Positions 51,922 through 61,243 of a DNA stretch of 64,000 bases are shown piece after piece; position 1 is the first letter of the stretch, and each line of letters opens with the position of its first letter. Position numbers and translations under genes: made by a program. The stretch covers positions 62,001 through 126,000 of the forward strand of contig DATHTK010000028.1 in the NCBI GenBank assembly GCA_035463295.1. Reading direction: 5' to 3'. Under the pieces are notes generated by a model. It ran no database searches, had not been told where the DNA came from, and saw only the letters and a list, made by a program, of their open reading frames with translations. Source of the DNA: DATHTK01 sp035463295. Its GTDB lineage: Bacteria; Actinomycetota; Rubrobacteria; Rubrobacterales; Rubrobacteraceae.

Positions 51922-52402
51922 ATGGGCTCGTTGGGGTCGACGCCACTGGTTGCCGAGAATGCCCTGGCAACAGCGGCGTCCGAAACCTTCAAGCGGTCCG
52001 GTTTGCCCGTCGCCCTCGTGCTCGACGAGCGCGGCGACATCGCCGAGGGATTCGTGACCCTTGTCAACGTCCTCGAGGCGCTGGTGGGCGAGGTGCCCAA
52101 TGCGGACGCCCCACCGGCGGAGAACGCGCCCATCGTACGGCGTGGGGACGGCTCGTGGCTCGGGGACGGGATGCTGGCAGCGGACGAGCTGAAAGGTAGG
52201 CTGGGACTCAAGGAGTTGCCCCGCGAGAAAGTCGGAGACTACCAGACAGTAGGGGTATGTGATGGAGGCCCTCGGGCGCGTCCCGGCTACTGGGGACCAT
52301 TTCGAGTGGGACGGGCAATCCTTCGAGGTGGTAGACATGGACGACCGGCGCGTCGACAAGGTGTCTGCGACGCCCACCGGAGAAGTAAGCAGTATCGGGT
52401 AA
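51922..52402 (+). pseudogene. CorC/HlyC-type C-terminal relic
   Basis: The frame from 51922 reads TFKRSGLPVALVLDERGDIA, EGFVTLVNVLEALVGEVP, RRGDGSWLGDGMLAADELKG (CBS end and CorC start), then shifts near 52250. The second frame ends EALGRVPATGDHFEWDGQSF and EVVDMDDRRVDKVSATP at TAA 52402. The membrane domain and first CBS are absent, so it is a C-terminal piece with one frameshift, unlike the intact homologue at 45462-46799. Confidence 0.72.
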
Positions 52403-52457
52403 GAACCGTGAGGGGCACAACCGTAAGGGACGAACGCCGGAGGAGGGTACCTAAAGC

Positions 52458-52619
52458 ATGGACGCCACCACGTGGGGCTTGGCTCTGCTGGGGATCGGCC
52501 TCATCATCACCGTCGCCGCCGCCACGCGGGTAGGTTCTGTGAGCACGGCGCTGTTCGCGGTGGGGCTCTCGGCCATGCTGGCGGGCACGATGCTACTGGA
52601 TATGGTCCGCAGGGGATAG
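52458..52619 (+). CDS. Small two-helix membrane protein (53 residues)
   Basis: MDATTWGLALLGIGLIITVA is the first helix, after which GSVSTALFAVGLSAMLAGTM forms the second; the end is LLDMVRRG. AGGAGGG (52441-52447) lies 10 nt before the ATG, so expression is plausible. Unknown family. It is just downstream of the CorC-like relic and 81 nt before another small membrane protein. Confidence 0.55.
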   Translation: MDATTWGLALLGIGLIITVAAATRVGSVSTALFAVGLSAMLAGTMLLDMVRRG

Positions 52620-52689
52620 CCCATGACAGTGCCAGAGCGGGAGCTCTCTCCTCGCGTATGCCGCGAGTGGGTAGTTCGGCGGACGACAA

Positions 52690-52700
52690 TAGAGTAATCG
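52690..52700 (+). promoter_or_regulatory. Leaderless-type promoter of the 91-residue gene
   Basis: TAGAGT (52690-52695) followed by 5 nt and GTG 52701. No ribosome site is present. Confidence 0.45.
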
Positions 52701-52976
52701 GTGGAAGACTGGGTGCGCACCCTGATGACGTTGGTGCTGACTGTGCTGATAGTGCTCTCGACCGTCTTATCCATGTCGATGGTGTTCGTCGTGGCAAGCG
52801 GTCTTGCGACCGCGCTCGTCTACGCCTCGACCGATGACGTGGTGGCGGGGTTGGCAGTGGGCTTGCTCGTTGGGCTCATAACCCTCGTTGGTCTCGGCCT
52901 GCTCACGCCGGACCAACTTGGAATGGTTCTCCAAGAAGAGGTCCCTGCTCGAGACCATCTTCTGGATCTTGTGTAG
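52701..52976 (+). CDS. Small hydrophobic membrane protein (91 residues)
   Basis: Two to three hydrophobic segments (LMTLVLTVLIVLSTVLSM, MVFVVASGLATALVY, VAGLAVGLLVGLITLVGLGL) and a short charged tail. The leaderless-type promoter at 52690 supports the start. Unknown family and role. Confidence 0.55.
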   Translation: MEDWVRTLMTLVLTVLIVLSTVLSMSMVFVVASGLATALVYASTDDVVAGLAVGLLVGLITLVGLGLLTPDQLGMVLQEEVPARDHLLDLV

Positions 52977-53018
52977 CGGTGCTCTCTGGCGAGAGCTTCC
53001 GGAGCGGAGCGTGAGGCT

Positions 53019-55037
53019 TTGATCCTGGCGAAGTTCGTACAGTCCACCTTCACTGAGGTCTCCTTCACCTCCTTCTTGGGCACGCTCTTCTTGTTCATGG
53101 TGCCCGGGGTGGTGCTGGTGCGCTGGTTTTGCGAGGAGCACCTGTCTGGACTGGTTATGGTTCCAGTCTCTTTCGCCATCAGCATGGGAATCTTCGCCCT
53201 TCTGGGTGTACCCTTTCTCGTACTGCACCAGAGCCTCGAACTCTACCTCTGGACCGCAGGCGCGATCGTCGCAGCATGTCTGATAACGGCTGTGCTCAAG
53301 CCGCTCCGCGGCAAGCCTACCGCGCAGACCGGTGCCCGGAGCAGTTCCTACGTAATCTGGCTCTGGATCTGCTTTCTGTTGCTCAGCATAGCCCTAGCTT
53401 CTGTGTCCCGGATGAGGATGCCGTACCCCTACGATGACATCTGGGTCTATCTGGCATGGGTGCGAGAGTTCCTGAGCGCGGACAAACTTGCACTTCACGA
53501 GCCCTACTTCGGCAACCCAATCGGTACGTCGCGGGCCCAGATCAACGGGTGGTTGCTCGAGCAAGCCGCCTTCTCCACAGTCTCCGGCATCGATCCGGTG
53601 GATTTGGTCTTGAGGCATCTGGCGCCGACGTTGGTAGTGATGTCCCTGCTCGCTTTCTACGCGCTGGCGCGGGTCCTCTTTAAGAGCGAGACGGCGGCTC
53701 TCCTGGCCGGCTCTCTGTACGCGCTTGGCCTTCTGATACATCTCGGCCCCAGGGGTAATCTCGTGGGCCGCATCGCAGAAGACAAGTTCATCGCCTGGTT
53801 TCTCTTCTTACCCGTAGGGCTCATCTTCGCTTTTCTCTTCCTTGAGAGCCTCAAGCTTCGGTATCTGACGCTCTTCGCATTCTCTTGCTGGGCGGTAGTG
53901 GCCATCCACCCCATGGGATTGGCGATCCTCGGCCTGTGTACGGCCGGGTTTGGTCTCTTTCATCTGGCGCTCAACCTGCGGGATAGAGAGGCTTGGATAA
54001 GAACGGCGAGCCTGGGAGGGGCACTCCTTAGCGTACTTCTGGCGCCGCTTCTGTACCTTCTGGTTACAGGCGACTCGCTCGTCGCTGTACTGAAGTCCGC
54101 CGACATCAATAGCGGAGATCCCGACGTGCTTGCCAACATGGTGTTCGTAAGGCCGGAATGGCAGCGAGTACTCGAGCTCGGGGACAACTACTATATGGTG
54201 CACCCAGTACAGGTGCTGGACCCCGCCATACTGGTCGCCTTCGCGGTGGGGCTACCGTTCCTGTTCTGGCGCCTGAAGCACAGCTTGGCAGCGCAGTTGC
54301 TCCTTGGGATGCTCTTGGTACCGACCGTAGTGTGTTTCGTTCCCCCTATCGCCACCTTCGTCGGGGACCACGTCATCGTGCCTGGGCAGATGTGGCGTCT
54401 GGCGTGGCCCGTACCCCTAGCGGCCTTTCTGACCCTAGGTTGGATGGTCTGGGCGATGATGCGTTACGCACAAATCGGTTTGAACACGGCCGTAGGGTCG
54501 TGCCGCATCGGCCAGTTCTTGCCCCTGATGATCGTATGCGCCTTGATGGTGGCGGTCGCGCCAGCATCCACAGCCGAGGCCAAGGCTATTTACCACACAG
54601 TAAGAGGGATAGAGAACTCAGGCCCGTGCTTCGATCCCGTCTTCGGCTGGATGCAGGACAACATAAAGGAAGAGAGCGTTGTGCTCGCGCCGGACTTGGA
54701 GAACACGTGCATCCCGGCGTACTCGGCCCAGGCAAACGTGGTGAGCTTGAGAGGAGGTCTGCTACTGGGAGTTCTTCCCGCTCTGGAGAAGCGTGTGCCC
54801 GACCAGATCGAGGTGCCCAGGGGAGCGCTGGATGTGCGCAGCTTCTTCTCCCACTCTACCCTGGAGGAGAAGGTTCGGATCATCCAGCGCTCCGAGGTGG
54901 ACTACGTGATGGTTCCGGCTGACTCCTCCCTTGACGGGTCACTGAAGAGTCAGCCCGGGTTCGCAGCTATGGACACCCCTGTGGATGCTGTAGAGAGATA
55001 CAATGTGTATGCGGTGAACCGTTACAGGCTCAACTGA
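53019..55037 (+). CDS. Large multi-pass membrane protein, GT-C glycosyltransferase-like
   Basis: A 672-residue protein with about 12-13 helices and a C-terminal soluble domain of about 130 residues. After the early helices the loop MRMPYPYDDIWVYLAWVREF has an Asp-Asp pair (139-140), as in GT-C lipid-linked sugar transferases; the end (NVVSLRGGLLLGVLP, SEVDYVMVPAD) resembles their periplasmic parts. The TTG start follows GTGAGG. By eye the codon third positions are less G/C-biased than neighbours, suggesting transfer. Donor and acceptor unknown. Confidence 0.65.
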   Translation: MILAKFVQSTFTEVSFTSFLGTLFLFMVPGVVLVRWFCEEHLSGLVMVPVSFAISMGIFALLGVPFLVLHQSLELYLWTAGAIVAACLITAVLKPLRGKPTAQTGARSSSYVIWLWICFLLLSIALASVSRMRMPYPYDDIWVYLAWVREFLSADKLALHEPYFGNPIGTSRAQINGWLLEQAAFSTVSGIDPVDLVLRHLAPTLVVMSLLAFYALARVLFKSETAALLAGSLYALGLLIHLGPRGNLVGRIAEDKFIAWFLFLPVGLIFAFLFLESLKLRYLTLFAFSCWAVVAIHPMGLAILGLCTAGFGLFHLALNLRDREAWIRTASLGGALLSVLLAPLLYLLVTGDSLVAVLKSADINSGDPDVLANMVFVRPEWQRVLELGDNYYMVHPVQVLDPAILVAFAVGLPFLFWRLKHSLAAQLLLGMLLVPTVVCFVPPIATFVGDHVIVPGQMWRLAWPVPLAAFLTLGWMVWAMMRYAQIGLNTAVGSCRIGQFLPLMIVCALMVAVAPASTAEAKAIYHTVRGIENSGPCFDPVFGWMQDNIKEESVVLAPDLENTCIPAYSAQANVVSLRGGLLLGVLPALEKRVPDQIEVPRGALDVRSFFSHSTLEEKVRIIQRSEVDYVMVPADSSLDGSLKSQPGFAAMDTPVDAVERYNVYAVNRYRLN

Positions 55038-55522
55038 TAAAGCTAGAGATTCTGTTGAGAATTAGCCGGAAGGCTTCTTGAGCGTGCGTGGTCCAAATAG
55101 AACCGTTGCCATCCACGTTCCGCACCCTCTTGTGCGCCGTTGAGTATTTTCTTCTCGACACCCACAATATGTGTAATTTGCCTGCAAGAGAGGATATTCG
55201 ATCGCCTCGAATGCTTGGTTTGGCTCGTATGGGGCAGCAGCCAGACAAACGCGCTGCAAGTTGGGCGAACAACCCCGCGCTGCGGGTTTCGGTGCCGGTC
55301 TGGTCGAGTAGCGGCTTAACTGGCCCTTCGGTCCAGACGGTTCCTGCGAAGTTCTCATGATACGGGTTTCCCGGCGCAGGGCGGATATGGTAGGGGCAAC
55401 CGAGCGAAGGGGGTGAGTGATGACGTTGGTGCGCGTAAACAGGTCCGACTCCGGCGGGGGGAGCACCATCCCCGCCCTTGAGGACGTCGCCGGCTACCCC
55501 CGGTTCTGAGTCGGGGCGTTGG
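55038..55522. other. Intergenic region, possible 29-codon ORF
   Basis: 485 bp, lower in GC than average over 55080-55250. Minus-strand frames (55030-55548, 55062-55469) have no domain. ATG 55421 opens MTLVRVNRSDSGGGSTIPAL, then EDVAGYPRF, stopping at 55510; GAAGGGGGTGAG precedes it, so a 29-residue peptide is conceivable but unproven. Confidence 0.4.
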
Positions 55523-55963
55523 TCAGGCCTTCTTCGGGCGGAAGACAAAGAGCCGGAGGAACAGGAAGCTCACCGTCGAGGCGACCGCCATGGAGACCAC
55601 CTTTGCCACGTTGCCGCTGACGAGCGGCGAGAGATCGGTGTGGGCCACGAGGGCGTGAGCTACGAGCCAGAGCAAGGCGTTGCCCACCCCGACGTTGAGT
55701 AGCCCCTGGGCGGTGAACATGCCCACCTGCCGGGCGTCGTGGCGGGCCTCGTCCCTGAAGGTCCACCGGGTGTTCCACAGGTAGCTGTTGGCGTTCGCCA
55801 GAACCAACGCCGCGACGTTGTAGGCGACGAGTAGCTCCGGGCTATGGGTGGACCACAGTAGCAGAAGCAGGTTGAAAACGCCCACGTCTACCAGCATGTT
55901 GGAGGCTCCGACGAGCGAGAACTGGGCGTACTTGAGCCCCGTCTGTTTGTGAGAGTCACGCAT
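55523..55963 (-). CDS. GtrA-like membrane protein
   Basis: A 146-residue, four-helix GtrA family protein: LKYAQFSLVGASNMLVDVGV, YNVAALVLANANSYLWNTRW, TFRDEARHD and the last helix SFLFLRLFVFRPKKA. Such proteins move undecaprenyl-linked glycans across the membrane or support their transfer. ATG 55963 matches the family N-terminus; the longer frame to 56215 is Arg/Ser-rich. It is near the GT-C-like gene, supporting a surface-polysaccharide role. Confidence 0.85.
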   Translation of the reverse strand: MRDSHKQTGLKYAQFSLVGASNMLVDVGVFNLLLLLWSTHSPELLVAYNVAALVLANANSYLWNTRWTFRDEARHDARQVGMFTAQGLLNVGVGNALLWLVAHALVAHTDLSPLVSGNVAKVVSMAVASTVSFLFLRLFVFRPKKA

Positions 55964-56123
55964 CAGCCCGGAGACTTTACCGGAGGCTCTGCGCCCCGAT
56001 GGTGTCTCAGCGCACTTCCGCGAAGCCTCTCGCGGTGTGGACCTGTCTCCGGGCGCGAATACCCTCGTCGGATAACGCACGTGGGACGTGGCCAGATTTA
56101 GGGTGGACCTGGGGTACGTGTCG

Positions 56124-56753
56124 TTAGCGTATGGTCCCGGAGCTCTTACCGATGACGGCATAGAGCGGGTCCGAGAAGACGCGACGCGGGCTCCGGTCGA
56201 GGCTGGCGATGTCATTGAAGTTGCCCGCCTCTTCGAGGTAGCGCTCGACGAGTTGCATGTGGCCGCGGGCGTCCAGCTGGTGCCAGATGGCGACCGCCTT
56301 GCTGGGAAAACAACGGTTCGAGAACGTAATGATTGCCGGGGAGCCGACCCGCAAGACCCGTCCGACTTCGCGCAACACCTCCACGGGCCGGGTCAGGTAG
56401 TCGATCGAGACGCAGATCCCGACCCCGTCGAACTCCGCGTCCCCGAACGGCAGGTGAGGCTCCTTGTTCAGGTTCCGGACCAGGTAGGCGTCGAGCCTCT
56501 CGTTGCTCCGCAACTCGGCCTCGTTTATGCCGAGCCCGACCACGCGGCGGTATTCGACCTCGGGCGGCAGATGGCTGATCCAGCTGCTCATCAGATCCAG
56601 TATCTCGCCGCCCGGCGGAAAGAACTCGCGGTAGAGTTGCGTGACTGCGGCTATCGCCCCGTCGTCGATGTGGGTGACGTAGCGCGGCAGCCGGTAGAAC
56701 TCCTCGTCCGGCGACTCGTCGTAGCGCCGGAAGGCCCCCGGGGGCAGTCGCAT
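56124..56753 (-). CDS. Class I SAM-dependent methyltransferase
   Basis: A 209-residue methyltransferase-like protein: EILDLMSSWISHLPPEV (motif I region), VVGLGINEAELRSNERLDAY, then LPFGDAEFDGVGICVSIDYL and LREVGRVLRVGSPAIITFSN. Motif I is not the plain GxGxG. ATG 56753 follows GGAGGAG by 9 nt; an earlier ATG at 56771 is also in frame. Substrate unknown. Confidence 0.72.
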   Translation of the reverse strand: MRLPPGAFRRYDESPDEEFYRLPRYVTHIDDGAIAAVTQLYREFFPPGGEILDLMSSWISHLPPEVEYRRVVGLGINEAELRSNERLDAYLVRNLNKEPHLPFGDAEFDGVGICVSIDYLTRPVEVLREVGRVLRVGSPAIITFSNRCFPSKAVAIWHQLDARGHMQLVERYLEEAGNFNDIASLDRSPRRVFSDPLYAVIGKSSGTIR

Positions 56754-56841
56754 CTCCGCGCTCTCCTCCATAGTATCGACGAACCTACACAACAAGATGT
56801 TCGTCGTCTGTGATAGCGTCTACCCTGTGTCTTCGTTGTTG

Positions 56842-56853
56842 TAACCTCTCGGC
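56842..56853 (+). promoter_or_regulatory. Leaderless-type promoter of the Nudix gene
   Basis: TAACCT (56842-56847), then 6 nt, then ATG 56854, with no ribosome site. Confidence 0.5.
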
Positions 56854-57306
56854 ATGGACGCTGTACGGACGGGCAGACACTTTACGGTCGCGGTCTTCGT
56901 GGTGTCCGGACAGAAGGTGCTCCTGCATCGGCACCGCAAACTCGGGATGTGGCTGCCGCCCGGCGGTCACATTGAGAAGAATGAGTTGCCCGACGAGGCG
57001 GCTGTGCGCGAGGTGCTCGAGGAGACCGGCGTCGAGGTCGAGCTAGTGGGGGAGAGGCGCGAGGACGTCGAGGACCCGGTTCAACTCCACCGGCCGGCGG
57101 GGGTGCAGCTCGAGAACATCGGCCCCGGCCACCAACATATAGACCTGATCTACTTCGCCAGGCCTCTTGGTTCCACGGAGATCCACCCCGACTACAGCGG
57201 GGATGAGGTCGGATGGTACGGTCCGGAGGACTGGAATACCCTGGCCGTCAACGCAGAGGTCAGGGGCTGGTGCGAGAGGGCACTCTCCGCCCTGAACGCC
57301 CGATAA
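56854..57306 (+). CDS. Nudix hydrolase
   Basis: A 150-residue Nudix protein. The box GGHIEKNELPDEAAVREVLEETGVEVEL has the G-5x-E-7x-REVLEETG pattern with all catalytic Glu residues. It hydrolyses a nucleoside diphosphate derivative; substrate not evident. Confidence 0.88.
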   Translation: MDAVRTGRHFTVAVFVVSGQKVLLHRHRKLGMWLPPGGHIEKNELPDEAAVREVLEETGVEVELVGERREDVEDPVQLHRPAGVQLENIGPGHQHIDLIYFARPLGSTEIHPDYSGDEVGWYGPEDWNTLAVNAEVRGWCERALSALNAR

Positions 57307-57463
57307 GAGGCATTGCGCGGCGTTTGTTGCCTCGGAACGGAGTTCGGCCGAGAAATACACCAAAGATACCTCGTTTGGGGGATGCATCCGCTCCCCTCTC
57401 TCCTCGATACTGAGGATGTAATCGAGTGCACCGTCTGCGGGTAGTGAGATAGAAGGAGAGATC

Positions 57464-57838
57464 ATGACCCAAATGATCGCCAAGGAGGATCTTCCTCACA
57501 TAGTCGCCAGGGAAGAGCTCCCTTACGCCACGATCGCGCACAGGTTCGAAGGATACCGTTACGGCGGTGTGAACGCGTCGTTCTTCCTGGTGGACAGCCC
57601 GCCCGGGGGTGGCCCGGTCCTGCACACCCACCCCTACGAGGAGATCTTCATCATGCTTGAGGGTGACGCTACCTTTACGGTCGGCGACGCTACGATCGAG
57701 GCTAGCGCCGGCCAGATCGTGGTTGCACCAGCGGGTGTGCCCCACAAGTTCGTCAACTCCGGGAGCGGGCCGCTGAGGCAGGTCGATATCCATCCCGCGG
57801 GACGCATCCAGCAGGTCAATGTCCCGGAGGACGCCTGA
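57464..57838 (+). CDS. Cupin-domain protein
   Basis: A 124-residue single cupin. Motif 1 GGPVLHTHPYEEIFIMLEGDA has the metal-ligand His-x-His and Glu, and motif 2 is VAPAGVPHKFVNSG. AAGGAGAG precedes the ATG. Probably a metal-binding regulator or isomerase; role unknown. Confidence 0.88.
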   Translation: MTQMIAKEDLPHIVAREELPYATIAHRFEGYRYGGVNASFFLVDSPPGGGPVLHTHPYEEIFIMLEGDATFTVGDATIEASAGQIVVAPAGVPHKFVNSGSGPLRQVDIHPAGRIQQVNVPEDA

Positions 57839-57874
57839 CCACCTGGTTGCTCGAGAGCAAGAGACGCGGGGACA

Positions 57875-59263
57875 GTGAAAGAGATCCAGGAAGAGCGTAT
57901 CCGTCGACTCAACGATAGGGATGTCCGGGAGGGGGACTACGTCCTCTACTGGATGCAGGAGGCCCAGCGCGCCAGATGCAATCATGCCCTGGAGTATGCG
58001 GTGCAGAGGGCCAACGAACTTCGGCAGCCGCTCCTCGTGGTGTTTGGGCTGACGACCGACTACCCCGAGTCTAACCTCAGGCATCACGCGTTCATGCTGG
58101 AGGGCCTGAAGGATGCGGCCCAGGCGCTTGAGGAACGCGGGATCCAGCTCGCGGTTCGTTCGGGTTCGCCGGACGAGGTGGCATTGGGGTTCGCCGACAA
58201 CGCCTCGATGATCGTGTGCGACATGAGTTACCTGCGCTTGCAGAAGAGATGGCGCGAGAGGGTGGCGAAAAGTGCCCGCTGTCTCGTCGTGCAGGTGGAG
58301 ACCGAGGTCGTGGTGCCGGTCGAGCTTGCCTCCGATAAACGGGAACACGCCGCTCGCACTCTGCGTCCGAAGATCAGGGAGCATTTCGACGGCTTTCTCA
58401 TCGAGCTCGAGCCCACCGGACTCGAGAAGCCGTCGCTGGACCTGGAGACGAGCGGCCTCGACCTCTCGAATATCGGTGCGATCCTCGATGCGATGGAGAT
58501 AGACAGGACCGTCGCTCCGGTGAGCCACCTCTACAAGGGCGGGACCTCGGAGGCGGAGCGGATCCTGGCACGGTTTATCGAGACCGGGATCGGCACCTAC
58601 GCCGACCACCGCAACCAGCCCCAGACCGACGATGTCTCGCACATGAGCAAGTACCTGCACTTCGGGCACGTGTCGCCGGTCTACGTGGCGCTGGAGATAA
58701 GGGGGTCGGGCGGTCCTGATGAGGATGTAGACTCGTACCTCGAGGAGCTGGTCGTTCGCCGCGAGCTCTCGATGAACTTCTGCCACTACACCCCCGATTA
58801 CGACGCGTACTCTTGCCTCCCGAAGTGGGCCAGGAAGACCCTGCAAGAACACAAGGACGACAAGCGCGAGTACGTTTACTCCCGCGCGCAGCTCGAGAGC
58901 GCCGAGACCCACGATGAGTACTGGAACGCGGCGATGAAAGAGATGGTGCACACTGGTTACATGCACAATCACATGCGGATGTACTGGGGTAAGAAGATCC
59001 TGGAGTGGTCGAACACCCCGCAGTACGCTTACAAGACCACGCTATACCTGAACAACAAGTATTTCGTGGACGGCCGGGACGCGAACTCCTACGCCAACGT
59101 CGCCTGGGTGTTCGGCCAGCACGACCGGGGCTGGAAGGAGCGCAGGGTCTTCGGCAAGGTCCGCTACATGTCCGCGGGAGGCCTGGATAGAAAGGCCAAG
59201 CCCGCACAGTACGTAGAGAAGGTGGAGCGCCTCATCGCGGAGGGTCGGGCCGAAGGTCCTTGA
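57875..59263 (+). CDS. phr: Class II CPD photolyase
   Basis: A 462-residue deoxyribodipyrimidine photolyase of the class II branch. Its core has MHNHMRMYWGKKILEWS, LNNKYFVDGRDANSYANVAW and FGKVRYMSAGGLDRK, matching that branch. It binds FAD and a light-harvesting chromophore and splits UV-induced pyrimidine dimers. GTG 57875 has a weak ribosome site. It follows the cupin gene by 36 nt. Confidence 0.93.
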   Translation: MKEIQEERIRRLNDRDVREGDYVLYWMQEAQRARCNHALEYAVQRANELRQPLLVVFGLTTDYPESNLRHHAFMLEGLKDAAQALEERGIQLAVRSGSPDEVALGFADNASMIVCDMSYLRLQKRWRERVAKSARCLVVQVETEVVVPVELASDKREHAARTLRPKIREHFDGFLIELEPTGLEKPSLDLETSGLDLSNIGAILDAMEIDRTVAPVSHLYKGGTSEAERILARFIETGIGTYADHRNQPQTDDVSHMSKYLHFGHVSPVYVALEIRGSGGPDEDVDSYLEELVVRRELSMNFCHYTPDYDAYSCLPKWARKTLQEHKDDKREYVYSRAQLESAETHDEYWNAAMKEMVHTGYMHNHMRMYWGKKILEWSNTPQYAYKTTLYLNNKYFVDGRDANSYANVAWVFGQHDRGWKERRVFGKVRYMSAGGLDRKAKPAQYVEKVERLIAEGRAEGP

Positions 59264-59300
59264 CCGGGCGTTTTCGGAGGTTCATGCACCCCCGGCGTTG

Positions 59301-60077
59301 TCACTCGTCTACTCCGAGCATCTTCGCGGCGGCTGAGAGGTCGTGCGCGAGTCCCTGGCTGGCGCGGCCCACGAGCCGCGCCGAGGTGGTGACCCGAACC
59401 GAGAGCAGACGTTCGATAGGAATGCCGTGACGGAGCAGGGCGCGTTCCAGGTGCTCGTCTTCGAGCGTGTCTCTGGGTTCGAGGCCACCGATCTTGCGGT
59501 AGACCGCAGCCGTAAGAGCCATGGAGGCGCCGGAGAACCGCCAGTGTTCAGTCGTCCCGGAGCGGTCGGGTCTGGAGAGCAGCCTCCTGAGACGAAAGTC
59601 CCCGCGGCTTGCGTGCCATCCGAGCAGCGCCTCCGAAACTCGTGCGTCGTCCGCAAGCTCTATGCTGCCCCCGATCGCCCTCGCTCCGCGCCCGGCGGCC
59701 GCGAGTTGGGCGGAGATCCAGTCCGGTGCGACGATTGTGTCCGCGTCGGTGGAGGAGATCAGGGCCTGCGGTCGACCAACGGCGTGCAGCCGGGCGCAGG
59801 CGCCCTCCAGCCCCACACGCCGGGCGTGGCCGGATCCTTTTCCCGGTCCTTCCAGGAAGTGAAGACGGAGGGAAGGGAAGGACGCTGCTACGTCCCTGGC
59901 GCGCTTCTCGGTGCCGTCGGTGCAGCGGTCCAGGACGAGGAGGATCTCGTACTCCTCATGCGACACCCCCTCTTGCTCGGCGAGCGCCCGCAGGCAGGAG
60001 CCGACGAGCTCCTCCTCGTTGCGAGCGGGGACGACCACGCAGATGCGCAGCGCCGGGTTCGGCGGCGGGAGCGTCAC
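59301..60077 (-). CDS. Family 2 glycosyltransferase
   Basis: A 258-residue GT2 protein with CVVVPARNEEELVGSCLRAL at the N-terminus, LISSTDADTIVAPDW with the DxD metal motif, and EDEHLERALLRHG as the ED catalytic-base segment. No membrane helices. GTG 60077 overlaps the FAD reductase stop by 4 nt; it is the last gene of the five-gene operon. Substrate unknown. Confidence 0.87.
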   Translation of the reverse strand: MTLPPPNPALRICVVVPARNEEELVGSCLRALAEQEGVSHEEYEILLVLDRCTDGTEKRARDVAASFPSLRLHFLEGPGKGSGHARRVGLEGACARLHAVGRPQALISSTDADTIVAPDWISAQLAAAGRGARAIGGSIELADDARVSEALLGWHASRGDFRLRRLLSRPDRSGTTEHWRFSGASMALTAAVYRKIGGLEPRDTLEDEHLERALLRHGIPIERLLSVRVTTSARLVGRASQGLAHDLSAAAKMLGVDE

Positions 60078-61243
60078 CGGCGGAGCGGGGCTCCGGATTC
60101 GATCAGTGCGCGGCCTTCTTCGTAGTCCTCGTCCGAGCCGTGGGCAAGCACGCCTACGACGGAACCCTCCCGACCGTACCAGACGGTGAATGACTCGCCC
60201 CGGTCCACGAAACGCTTCTCGTCCCAGCCGTCCCCCCAGGCCCAGTACTTGAGGGTCTTGTCGCCGATGGTGGACCAGAACCCCGGAGCCATGCTCCAGG
60301 CAGCCTCGCCGCCAGCGATCACGGTCCCCGCCACGCGTCCGTGTTCGAGGGCATCCCCCCAGTGTTCGACGCTGAGGCGGCGACCGGCGGACTCGTTGAA
60401 GGCCTGAGCCACGTCGCCAACGGCGAAGATGCCCGTCCCGCTGGTGCGCATGGCAGAGTCCGTGATAATGCCCTTCTCCACCGCGAGCCCGGCCCTCTCG
60501 GCCAGATCCGTCCGCGGGCTCACGCCGGTCCCGAAGAGCACCGTGTCGGCCGGGATCTGCTCTCCGCCCTCGACGGACACCTCGAAGACGCCGTCCTTGC
60601 GTTCGACGCCCTCTATGCTCGAACCGAGGCGAAGGTCTACACCGTAGCCCCTGAGCCAGTCCTCTATCCGCCCGCCGACCTCCTCGCCCAATCTCTCCTT
60701 CTGGGGCGATTGTTCGAGGCTGACCAGGGTCACCTTCGCGCCCCGCACTGAGAGGGAGGCGGCGGCCTCGCACCCTATGAAGCCGCTTCCTATGACCGCG
60801 ACCCGGTCGCCCTCCCCGAGGCGTTCCTGAAGGCGGCTCGAGTTCTCGAGCGTCCTCATCACCAGGATCTCCGGGTCGTCCGCGCCGGGCACGGGTATGC
60901 GCACCGGCTCGGAGCCGGTAGCAAGTACGCAGGCATCGTAGCGGATCTCGCCCTCCTCGGTCTCGACGATGGTTCGCTCCCGATCCAGGGCTTTGACCCG
61001 AGCCGCCAACCGGAGTTCGATGCCGTACTTGCCGTACCACTCCGGGTTCTGGATTGGCAGCTCGTCAAGTCCCATCTCGCCTCGCAGGTACTCCTTGGTC
61101 AGCGGCGGACGCTGGTAAGGTGGGTACGGCTCGGTGGTGAGCATCGTTACCCGGGCCCTGCCTCCCGCTGCGCGGTAGGCTCGGGCGGTTGCGAAGCCCC
61201 CCGGTCCGCCCCCGACTATGACGAGCCGCTCGTTCTCGTTCAC
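60074..61243 (-). CDS. FAD-dependent NAD(P) oxidoreductase (AIF/ferredoxin reductase type)
   Basis: A 389-residue flavoprotein: FAD motif VIVGGGPGGFATARAYRAAG, TGSEPVRIPVPG, NAD motif VAVIGSGFIGCEAAASLSV, second FAD motif GIFAVGDVAQAFN, and a reductase C-terminal domain. It has no redox disulfide; such proteins usually reduce a ferredoxin or a heme. GTG 61243 overlaps the methyltransferase stop. It may supply electrons to a step with the acyl-CoA dehydrogenase-like protein. Confidence 0.85.
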   Translation of the reverse strand: MNENERLVIVGGGPGGFATARAYRAAGGRARVTMLTTEPYPPYQRPPLTKEYLRGEMGLDELPIQNPEWYGKYGIELRLAARVKALDRERTIVETEEGEIRYDACVLATGSEPVRIPVPGADDPEILVMRTLENSSRLQERLGEGDRVAVIGSGFIGCEAAASLSVRGAKVTLVSLEQSPQKERLGEEVGGRIEDWLRGYGVDLRLGSSIEGVERKDGVFEVSVEGGEQIPADTVLFGTGVSPRTDLAERAGLAVEKGIITDSAMRTSGTGIFAVGDVAQAFNESAGRRLSVEHWGDALEHGRVAGTVIAGGEAAWSMAPGFWSTIGDKTLKYWAWGDGWDEKRFVDRGESFTVWYGREGSVVGVLAHGSDEDYEEGRALIESGAPLRR

